Source: Mactra quadrangularis (lineage: Eukaryota > Mollusca > Bivalvia > Venerida > Mactridae). From it: a stretch of 64,000 bases of DNA. Every line of letters begins with the position of its first letter. Within the stretch, counting starts at the first letter, position 1. Positions 31,501-43,500 of the stretch are shown in pieces. The stretch is taken from assembly GCA_025267735.1 (NCBI GenBank), contig CM046295.1:7959270-8023269 (forward strand), given 5' to 3'. The notes beneath the pieces were generated by a model that saw nothing but the letters and a program-made list of their open reading frames with translations, had not been told where the DNA came from and made no database searches. Position numbers and translations under genes: made by a program.

Positions 31501-34500
31501 TCCTAGCCGGCTGGGTTCGCCACCCATGCCCTTTGGGCCGTGTTCGGGGTTGGGTCCGAGCCCGAAACCGGAAGTAGGTCACCATTGTTTACATATGTGC
31601 ATGTACATATAGTTCCCATACAGTGTCAATAGAGCGTATACGGCGATCGCCAAGGGCGCGCAACTCGCCCCGAAAGTGGTCCTAGCCGGCAGGGTTCGCC
31701 ACCCATGCCGCCTGGGCCGTGTTCGGGGTTGGGTCCGAGCCCGAAACCGGAAGTAGGTCACCATTGTTTACATATGTGCATGTACATATAGTTCCCATAC
31801 ACTGTCAATAGAGCGTATACGGCGATCGCCAAGACGCGCAACTCGCCCCGAAAGAGGTCCTAGCCGGCTGTGTTCGCCACCCATGCCGCCCGGGCAGTGT
31901 TCGGGGTTGGGTCCGAGCCCGAAACCGGAAGTAGGTCACCATTGTTTACATATGTGCATGTACATATAGTTCCCATACAGTGTCAATAGAGCGTATACGG
32001 CGATCGCCAAGGGCGCGCAACTCGCCCCGAAAGTGGTCCTAGCCGGCTGGGTTCGCCACCCATGCCGCCTGGGCCGTGTTCGGGGTTGGGTCCGAGCCCG
32101 AAACCGGAAGTAGGTCACCATTGTTTACATATGTGCATGTACATATAGTTCCCATACAGTGTCAATAGAGCGTATACGGCGATCGCCAAGGGCGCGCAAC
32201 TCGCCCCGAAAGTGGTCCTAGCCGGCTGGGTTCGCCACCCATGCCGCCTGGGCCGTGTTCGGGGTTGGGTCCGAGCCCGAAACCGGAAGTAGGTAACCAT
32301 TGTTTACATATGTGCATGTACATATAGTTCCCATACAGTGTCAATAGAGCGTATACGGCGATCGCCAAGGGCGCGCAACTCGCCCCGAAAGTGGTCTTAG
32401 CCGGCTGGGTTCGCCACCCATGCCGCCTGGGCCGTGTTCGGGGTTGGGTCCGAGCCCGAAACCGGAAGTAGGTCACCATTGTTTACATATGTGCATGTAC
32501 ATATAGTTCCCATACAGTGTCAATAGAGCGTATACGGCGATCGCCAAGGGCGCGCAACTCGCCCCGAAAGTGGTCCTAGCCGGCTGGGTTCGCCACCCAT
32601 GCCGCCTGGGCCGTGTTTTGGGTTGGTTCCGAGCCCGAAACCGGAAGTAGGTCACCATTGTTTACATATGTGCATGTACATATAGTTCCCATACAGTGTC
32701 AATAGAGCGTATACGGCGATCGCCAAGGGCGCGCAACTCGCCCCGAAAGTGGTCCTAGCCGGCTGGGTTCGCCACCCCTGCCGCCTGGGCCGTGTTCGGG
32801 GTTGGGTCCGAGCCCGAAACCGAAAGTAGGTCACCATTGTTTACATATGTGCATGTACATATAGTTCCCATACAGTGTCAATAGAGCGTACACGGCGATC
32901 GCCAAGGGCGCGCAACTCGCCCCGAAAGTGGTCCTAGCCGGCTGGGTTCGCCACCCATGCCGCCTGGGCCGTGTTCGGGGTTGGGTCCGAGCCCGAAACC
33001 GGAAGTAGGTCACCATTGTTTACATATGTGCATGTACATATAGTTCCCATACAGTGTCAATAGAGCGTATACGGCGATCGCCAAGGGCGCGCAACTCTCC
33101 CCGAAAGTGGTCCTAGCCGGCTGGGTTCGCCACCCATGCCGCCTGGGCCGTGTTCGGGGTTGGGTCCGAGCCCGAAACCGGAAATAGGTCACCATTGTTT
33201 ACATATGTGCATGTACATATAGTTCCCATAAACTTTCAATAGAGCGTATACGGCGATCGCCAAGGGCGCGCAACTCGCCCCGAAAGTGGTCCTAGCCGGC
33301 TGGGTTCGCCACCCATGCCGCCTGGGCCGTGTTCGGGGTTGGGTCCGAGCTCGAAACCGGAAGTTGGTCACCATTGTTAACATATGTGCATGTACATATA
33401 GTTCCCATACAGTGTCAATAGAGCGTATACGGCGATCGCCAAGGGCGCGCAACTCGCCCCGAAAGTTGTCCTAGTTGGTTGGGTTCGCCACCCATGCCGC
33501 CTGGGCCGGGTTCGGGGATGGGTCCGAGCCCGAAACCGGAAGTATGTCACCATTGTTTACATATGTGCATGTACATATAGTTCCCATACAGTGTCAATAG
33601 AGCGTATACGGCGATCGCCAAGAGCGCGCAACTCGCCCCGAAATAGGTCCTAGCCGGCTGGGTTGGACATCCATGCCGCCTGGGCAGTGTTCGGGGTTGG
33701 GTCCGTGCCCGAAACCGGAAGTAGGTCACCATTGTTTACATATGTGCATGTACATATAGTTCCCATACAGTGTCAATAGAGCGTATACGGCGATCGCCAA
33801 GGGCGCGCAACTCGCCCCGAAAGTGGTCCTAGCCGGCTGGGTTCGCCACCCATGCCGCCTGTGCCGTGTTCGGGGTTGGGTCCGAGCCCGAAACCGGACG
33901 TGGTCACCATTGTTTACATATGTGCATGTACATATAGTTCCCATACAGTGTCAATAGAGCGTATACGGCGATCGCAAAGGGCGCGCAACTCGCCCCGAAA
34001 GTGGTCCTAGCCGGCTGGGTTCGCCACCCATGCCGCCTGGGCGGTGTTCGGGGTTGGGTCCGAGCCCGAAACCGGAAGTAGGTCACCATTGTTTACATAT
34101 GGGCATGTACATATAGTTCCCATACAGTGTCAATAGAGCGTACACGGCGATCGCCAAGGGCGCGCAACTCGCCCCGAAAGTGGTCCTAGCCGACTGGGTT
34201 CGCCACCCATGCCGCCTGGGCCGTGTTCGGGGATGGGTCCGAGCTCGAAACTGGAAGTAGGTCACCATTGCTTACATATGTGCATGTACATATAGTTCCC
34301 ATACAGTGTCAATAGAGCGTATACGGCGATCGCCAAGGGCGCGCAACTCGCCCCGAAAGTGGTCCTAGCCGGGTGGGTTCGCCACCCATGCCGCCTGGGT
34401 CGTGTTCGGGGTTGGGTCCGAGCCCGAAACCGGAAGTAGGTCACCATTGTTTACATATGTGCATGTACATATAGTTCCCATACAGTGTCAATAGAGCGTA

Positions 34501-37500
34501 TACGGCGATCGCCAAGGGCGCGCAACTCGCCCCGAAAGTGGTCCTAGCCGGCTGGGTTCGCCACCCATGCCGCCTGGGCCGTGTTCGGGGTTGGGTCCAA
34601 GCCCGAAACCGGAAGTAGGTCACCATTGTTTACATATGTGCATGTACATATAATTCCCATACAGTGTCAATAGAGCGTATACGGCGATAGCCAAGGGCGC
34701 GCAACTCGCCCCGAAAGTGGTCCTAGCCGGCTGGGTTCGCAACCCATACCGCCTGGGCCGTGTTCGGGGTTGGGTCCGAGCCCGAAACCGGAAGTAGGTC
34801 ACCATTGTTTACATATGTGCATGTACATATAGTTCCCATACAGTGTCAATAGAACGTATACGGCGTTCGCCAAGGGCGCGCAATTCGCCCCGAAAGTGGT
34901 CCTAATCGGCTGGGTTCGCCACCCATGCCGCCTGGGCCGTGTTCGGGGTTGGGTCCGAGCCCGAAACCGGAAATAGGTCACCATTGTTTACATATGTGCA
35001 TGTACATATAGTTCCCATACAGTGTCAATAGAGCGTATACGGCGATCGCCAAGGGCGCGCAACTCGCCCCGAAAGTGGTCCTAGCCGGCTGGGTTCGCCA
35101 CCCATGCCGCCTGGGCCGTGTTCGGGGTTGGGTCCGAGCTCGAAACCGGAAGATGGTCACCATTGTTAACATATGTGCATGTACATATAGTTCCCATACA
35201 GTGTCAATAGAGCGTATACGGCGATCGCCAAGGGCGCGCAACTCGCCCCGAAAGTTGTCATAGTCGGCTGGGTTCGCCACCCATGCCGCCTGGGCCGTGT
35301 TCGGGGATGGGTCCGAGCCCGAAACCGGAAGTATGTCACCATTGTTTACATATGTGCATGTACATATACTTCCCATACAGTGTCAATAGAGCGTATACGG
35401 CGATCGCCAAGAGCGCGCAACTCGCCCGAAAGGGGTCCTAGCCGGCTGGGTTGGACATCCATGCCGCCTGGGCAGTGTTCGGGGTTGGGTCCGAGCCCGA
35501 AACCGGAAGTAGGTCACCATTGTTTACATATGTGCATGTACATATAGTTCCCATACAGTGTCAATAGAGCGTATACGGCGATCGCCAAGGGCGCGCAACT
35601 CGCCCCGAAAGTGGTCCTAGCCGGCTGGGTTCGCCACCCATGCCGCCTGCGCCGTGTTCGGGGTTGGGTCCGAGCCCGAAACCGGACGTAGGTCACCATT
35701 GTTTACATATGTGCATGTACATATAGTTCCCATACAGTGTCAATAGAGCGTATACGGCGATCGCAAAGGGCGCGCAACTCGCCCCGAAAGTGGTCCTAGC
35801 CGGCTGGGTTCACCACCCATGCCGCCTGGGCGGTGTTCGGGGTTGGGTCCGAGCCCGAAACCGGAAGTAGGTCACCATTGTTTACATATGGGCATGTACA
35901 TATAGTTCCCATACAGTGTCAATAGAGCGTACACGGCGATCGCCAAGGGCGCGCAACTCGCCCCGAAAGTGGTCCTAGCCGACTGGGTTCGCCACCCATG
36001 CCGCCTGGGCCGTGTTCGGGGTTGGGTCCGAGCTCGAAACTGGAAGTAGGTCACCATTGTTTACATATGTGCATGTACATATAGTTCCCATACAGTGTCA
36101 ATAGAGCGTATACGGCGATCGCCAAGGGCGCACAACTCGCCACGAAAGTGGTCCTAGCCGGCTGGGTTCGCCACCCATGCCGCCTGGGCCGTGTTCGGAG
36201 TTGGGTCCGAGCCCGAAACCGGAAGTAGGTCACCATTGTTTACATATGTGCATCTACATATAGTTCCCATACAGTGTCAATAGAGCGTATACGTCGATCG
36301 CCAAGGTCGCGCAACTCGCCCCGAAAGTGGTCCTAGCCGGGTGGGTTCGCCACCCATGCCGCCTGGGTCGTGTTCGGGGTTGGGTCCGAGCCCGAAACCG
36401 GAAGTAGGTCACCATTGTTTACATATGTGCATGTACATATAGTTCCCATACAGTGTCAATAGAGCGTATACGGCGATCGCCAAGGGCGCGCAACTCGCCC
36501 CGAAAGTGGTCCTAGCCGGCTGGGTTCGCCACCCATGCCGCCTGGGCCGTGTTCGGGGTTGGGTCCAAGCCCGAAACCGGAAGTAGGTCACCATTGTTTA
36601 CATATGTGCATGTACATATAGTTCCCATACAGTGTCAATAGAGCGTATACGGCGATAGCCAAGGGCGCGCAACTCGCCCCGAAAGTGGTCCTAGCCGGCT
36701 GGGTTCGCCACCCATGCCGCCTGGGCCGTGTTCGGGGTTGGGTCCGAGCCCGAAACCGGAATTAGGTCACCATTGTTTACATATGTGCATGTACATATAG
36801 TTCCCATACAGTGTCAATAGAGCGTATACGGCGATCGCCAAGGGCGTGCAACTCGCCCCGAAAGTGGTCCTAGCCGGCTGGGTTCGCCACCCATGCCGCC
36901 TGGGCCGTGTTCGGGGTTTGGTCGGAGCCCGAAACCGGAAGTAGGTCACCATTGTTTACATATGTGCATGTACATATAGTTCCCATACAGTGTCAATAGA
37001 GCGTATACGGCGATCGCCAAGGGCGCGCAACTCGCCCCGAAAGTGGTCCTAGCCGGCTGGGTTCGCCACCCATGCCGCCTGGGCTGTGTTCGGGGTTGGG
37101 TCCAAGCCCGAAACCGGAAGTAGGTCACCATTGTTTACATATGTGCATGTACATATAGTTCCCATACAGTGTCAATAGAGCGTATACGGCGATCGCCAAG
37201 GGCGCGCAACTCGCCCCGAAAGTGGTCCTAGCCGCCTGGGTTCGCCACCCATGCCGCCTGGGCCGTGTTCGGGGTTGGGTCCGAGCCCGAAACCGGAAGT
37301 AGGTCACCATTGTTTACATATGTGCATGTACATATAGTTCCCATACAGTGTCAATAGAGCGTATACGGCGATCGCCAAGGGCGCGCAACTCGCCCCGAAA
37401 GTGGTCCTGGGCGGCTGGGTTCGCCACCCATACCGCCTGGGCCGTGTTCGGGGTTGGGTCCGAGCCCGAAACCGGAAGTAGGTCACCATTGTTTACATAT

Positions 37501-40500
37501 GTGCATGTACATATAGTTCCCATACAGTGTCAATAGAGCGTATACGGCGATCGCCAAGGGCGCGCAACTCGCTTCGAAAGTGGTCCTAGCCGGCTGGGTT
37601 CGCCGCCCATGCCGCCTGGGCCGTGTTCGGGGTTGGGTCCGAGCCCGAAACCGGAAGTAGGTCACCATTGTTTACATATGTGCATGTACATATAGTTCCC
37701 ATACAGTGTCAATAGAGCGTATACGGCGATCGCCAAGGGCGCGCAACTCGCCCCGAAAGTGGTCCTAGCCGGCTGGGTTCGCCACCCATGCCGCCTGGGC
37801 CGTGTTCGGGGTTGGGTCCGAGCCCGAAACCGGAAGTAGGTCACCATTGTTTACATATGTGCATGTACATATAGTTCCCATACAGTGTCAATAGAGCGTA
37901 TACGGCGATCGCCAAGGGCGCGCAACTCGCCCCGAAAGTGGTCCTAGCTGGCTGGGTTCGCCACCCATGCCGTCTGGGGCGTGTTCGGGGTTGGATCCGA
38001 GCCCGAAACCGGAAGTAGGTCACCATTGTTTACATATGTGCATGTACATATAGTTCCCATACAGTGTCAATAGAGCGTATACGGCGATCGCCAAGGGCGC
38101 GCAACTCGCCCCGAAAGTGGTCCTAGCCGGCTGGGTTCGCCACCCATGCCGCCTGGGCCGTGTTCAGGGTTGGGTCCGAGCCCGAAACCGGAAGTAGGTC
38201 ACCATTGTTTACATATGTGCATGTACATATAGTTCCCATACAGTGTCAAAAGAGCGTATACGGCGATCGCCAAGGGCGCGCAACTCGCCCCGAAAGTGGT
38301 CCTAGCCGGTTGTGTTCGCCACCCATGCCGCCTGGGCCGTCTTCGAGGTTGGGTCTGAGCCCGAAACCGGAAGTAGGTCACCATTGTTTACATATGTGCA
38401 TGTACATAAAGTTCCCATACAGTGTCAATAGAGCGTATACGGCGATCGCCAAGGGCGCGCAACTCGCCCCGAAAGTGGTCCTAGCCGGCTGGGTTCGCCA
38501 CCCATGCCGCCTGGGCCGTGTTCGGGGTTGGGTCCGAGCCCGAAACCGGAAGTAGGTCACCATTGTTTACAAATGTGCATGTACATATAGTTCCCATACA
38601 GTGTCAATAGAGCGTATACGGCGATCGCCAAGGGCGCGCAACTCGCCCCAAAAGTGGTCCTAGCCGGCTGGGTTTGCCAACATATGCCGCCTGTGCTGTG
38701 TTCGGGGTTGGGTCCGAGCCCGAAACCGGAAGTAGGTCACCATTGTTTACATATGTGCATGTACATATAGTTCCCATACAGTGTCAATAGAGCGTATACG
38801 GCGATCGCCAAGGGCGCGCAACTCGCCCCGAAAGTGGTCCTTGCCGGCTGGGTTCGCCACCCAATGCCGCCTGGGCCGTGTTCGGGGTTGGGTCCGAGCC
38901 CGAAACCGGAAGTAGGTCACCATTGTTTACATATGTCCATGTACATATAGTTCCCATACAGTGTCAATAGAGCGTATACGGCGATCGCCAAGGGCGCGCA
39001 ACTCGCCCCGAAAGTGGTCCTAGCCGGCTGGGTTCGCCACCCATGCCGCCTGGGCCGTGTTCCGGGTTGGGTACGAGCCCAAAACCGGAAGTAGGTCACC
39101 ATTGTTTACATATGTGCATGTACATATAGTTCCCATACAGTGTCAATAGAGCGTATACGGCGATCGCCAAGGGCGCGCAACTCGCCCCGAAAGTGGTCCT
39201 AGCCGGCTGGGTTCGCCACCCATGCCGCCTGGGCCGTGTTCGGGGTTGGGTCCGAGCCCGAAACCGGAAGTAGGTCACCATTGTTTACATATGTGCATGT
39301 ATAGTGCGTACAAAAAAACAAAACGTGTTTTGGTAAACATTAGAAATGAGACAATCCATTTCTGGGGTAGGCAGTAATGAAAATGAAATGTGTGTAATTC
39401 ATTGTAACAAAATTAGTATGATGGATACCACCATTTGTTGGTAAATCGTGCTTGAATTGGTAAAAATCTTTTCCATTACACTAACAACTAAGGCAATCGT
39501 AAAACATACCACATGTTTATGTTATTGTCATCCTGAGCGTCCCTTGTAGTGGATTAATTTATTCTATTGTTATTATAAACAGTGTTTTGTTTTTTTGTAC
39601 GCGCTATACATATAGTTCCCATACAGTGTCAATAGAGCGTATACGGCGATCGCCAAGGGCGTGCAACTCGTCCCGAAAGTGGTCCTAGCCGGCTGGGTTC
39701 GCCACCCATGCCGCATGGGCCGTCTTCGGGGTTGGGTCCGAGCCCGAAACCGGAAGTAGGTCACCATTGTTTACAAATGCGCATGTACATATAGTTCCCA
39801 TACAGTGTCAATAGAGCGTATACGGCGATCGCCATGGGCGCGCAACTCGCCCCGAAAGTGGTCCTAGCCGTCTGGGTTCGCCACCCATGCCGCCTGGATG
39901 GGTCCGAGCCCGAAACCGGAAGTAGGTCACCATTGTTTACATATGTGCATGTACATATAGTTCCCATACAGTGTCAATAGAGCGTATACGGCGATCGCCA
40001 AGGGCGCGCAACTCGCCCCGAAAGTGGTCCTAGCCGGCTGGGTTCGCCACCCAATGCCGCCTGGGCCGTGTTCGGGGTTGGGTCCGAGCCCGAAACCGGA
40101 AGTAGGTCACCATTGTTTACATATGTGCATGTACATAAAGTTCCCATACAGTGTCAATAGAGCGTATACGGCGATCGCCAAGGGCGCGCAACTCACCCCG
40201 AAGGTGGTCCTAGACGGCTGGGTTCGCCACCCATGCAGCCTGGGCCGTGTTGAGCGCGAAACCGGAAGTAGGTCACCATTGTTTACATATGTGCATGTAC
40301 ATATAGTTCCCATACAGTGTCAATAGAGCGTATACGGCGATCGCCAAGGGCGCGCAACTCGCCCCGAAAGTGGTCCTAGCCAGCTGGGTTCGCCACCCAA
40401 GCCGCCTGGGCCGAGTTCGGGGTTGGGTTCGAGCCCGAAACCGGAAGTTGGTCACCATTGTTTACATATGTTCATGTACATATAGTTCCCATACAGTGTC

Positions 40501-43500
40501 AATAGAGCGTATACGGCGATCGCCAAGGGCGCGCATCTCGCCGCGAAAGTGGTCCTAGCCGGCTGCGTTCGCCACCCATGCCGCCTGGGCCGTGTTCGGG
40601 GTTGGGTCCGAGCCCGAAACCGGAAGTAGGTCACCATTGTTTACATATGTGCATGTATATATAGTTCCCATACCGTGTCAATAGAGCGTATACGGCGATC
40701 GCCAAGGGCGCGCATCTCGCCGCGAAAGTGGTCCTAGCCGGCTGCGTTCGCCACCCATGCCGCCTGGGCAGTGTTCGGGGTTGGGTCCGAGCCCGAAACC
40801 GGAAGTACGTCACCATTGTTTACATATGTGCATGTACATATAGTTCCCATACAGTGTCAATAGAGCGTATACGGCGATCGCCAAGGGCGCGCAACTCGCC
40901 GCGAAAGTGGTCCTAGCCGGCTGGGTTCGCCACCCATGCCGCCTGGGCCGTGTTCGGGGTTGGGTCCGAGCCCGAAACCGGAAGTAGGTCACCATTGTTT
41001 ACATATCTGCATGTACATATAGTTCCCATACAGTGTCAATAGAGCGTATACGGCGATCGCCAAGGGCGCGCAACTCGCCCCGAAAGTGGTCCTAGCCGGC
41101 TGGGTTCGCCACCCATGCCGCCTGGGCCGTGTTCGGGGTTGGGTCCGAGCCAGAAACCGGAAGTAGGTCACCATTGTTTACATATGTGCATGTACATATA
41201 GTTCCCATACAGTGTCAATAGAGAGTATACGGCGATCGCCAAGGGCGCGTAACTCGCCCCGAAAGTGGTCCTAGCCTGCCTGGTTCGCCACCCATGCCGC
41301 CTGGGCCGTGTTCGGGGTTGGTCCGAGCCCGAAACCGGAAGTAGGTCACCATTGCTTACATATGTGCATGTACATATAGTTCCCATACAGTGTCAATAGA
41401 GCGTATACGGCGATCGCCAAGGGCGCGCAACTCGCCCCGAAAGTGGTCCTAGCCGGCTGGGTTCGCCACCCATGCCGCCTGGGCTGTGTTCGGGGTTTGG
41501 TCCGAGCCCGAAACCGGAAGTAGGTCACCATTGTTTACATATGTGCCTGTACATATAGTTCCCATACAGTGTCAATAGAGCGTATACGGCGATCGCCAAG
41601 GGCGCGCAACTCGCCCCGAAAGTGGTCCTAGCCGGCCGGGTTCGCCACCCATGCCGCCTGGGCCGTGTTCGGGGTTGGGTCCGAGCCCGAAACCGGAAGT
41701 AGGTCACCATTGTTTACATATGTGCATGTACATATAGTTCCCATACAGTGTCAATAGAGCGTATACGGCGATCGCCAAGGGCGCGCAACTCGCCCCGAAA
41801 GTGGTCCTAGCCGGCTGGGTTCGCCACCCATGCCGCCTGGGTCGTGTTCGGGGTTGGGTCCGAGCCCAAAACCGGAAGTAGGTCAACATTGTTTACATAT
41901 GTGCATGTACATATAGTTCCCATACAGTGTCAATTAAGCGTTTACGGCGATCGCCAAGGGCGCGCAACTCGCCCCGAAAGTGGTCCTAGCCGGCCGGGTT
42001 CGCCACCCATGCCGCCTTGGCCGTGTTCGGGGTTGGGTCCGAGCCCGAAACCGGAAGTAGGTCACCATTGTTTACATATGTGCATGTACATATAGTTCCC
42101 ATACAGTGTAAATAGAGCGTATACGGCGATCGCCAAGGGCGCCCAACTCGCCCCGAAAGTGGTCCTAGCCTGCTGGGTTCGCCACCCATGCCGCCTGGGC
42201 CGTGTTCCGGGTTGGGTCCGAGCCCGAAACCGGAAGTAGGTCACCATTGTTTACATATGTGCCTGTACATATAGTTCCCATACAGTGTCAATAGAGCGTA
42301 TACGGCGATCGCAATGGGCGCGCAACTCGCCCCGAAAGTGGTCCTACCCGGCTGGGTTCGCCACCCTTGCCGCCTGGGCCGTGTTCGGGGTTGGGTCCGA
42401 GCCCGAAAACGGAAGTAGGTCACCATTGTTTACATATGTGCATGTACATATAGTTCCCATACAGTGTCAATAGAGCGTATACGGCGATCGCCAAGGGCGC
42501 GCAACTCGCCCCGAAAGTGGTCCTAGCCGGCTGGGTTCGCCACCCATGCCGCCTGGGCCGTGTTCGGGGTTGGGTCCGAGCCCGAAACCGGAAGTAGGTC
42601 ACCATTGTTTACATATGTGCATGTACATATAGTTCCCATACAGTGTCAATAGAGCGTATACGGCGATCGCCAAGGGCGCGCAACTCGCCCCGAAAGTTGT
42701 CCTAGCCGGCTGGGTTCGCCACCCATGCCGCCTCGGCCGTGTTCGGGGTTGGGTCCGAGCCCGAAACCGGAAGTAGGTCACCATTGTTTACATATGTGCA
42801 TGTACATATAGTTCCCATACAGTGTCAATAGAGCGTATACGGCGATCGCCAAGGGCGCGCAACTCGCCACGAAAGTGGTCCTAGCCGGCTGGGTTCGCCA
42901 CCCATGCCGCCTGGGCCGTGTTCGGGGTTGGGTCCAAGCCCGAAACCGGAAGTAGGTCACCATTGTTTACATATATGCATGTACATATAGTTCCCATACA
43001 GTGTTAATACAGCGTATACGGCGATCGCCAAGGGCGCGCAACTCGCCCCGAAAGTGGTCCTAGCCGGCTGGGTTCGCCACCCATGCCGCCTGGGCCGTGT
43101 TCGGGGTTGGGTCCGAGCCTGAAACCGGAAGTAGGTCACCATTGTTTACATATGTGCATGTACATATAGTTCCCATACAGTGTCAATAGAGCGTATACGG
43201 CGATCGCCAAGGGCGCGCAACTTTCACCGAAAGTGGTCCTAGCCGGCTGGGTTCGCCACCCATGCGGCCTGGGCCGTGTTCGGGGTTTGGTCCGAGCCCA
43301 AAACTTGAAGTAGGTCACCATTGTTTACATATGTGCATGTACATATAGTTCCCATACAGTGTCAATAGAGCGTATACGGCGATCGCCAAGGGCGCGCAAC
43401 TCGCCCCGAAAGTGGTCCTAGCCGGCTGGGTTCGCCACCCATGCCGCATGGGCCGTGTTCGGGGTTGGGTCCGAGCCCGAAACCGGAAGTAGGTCACCAT

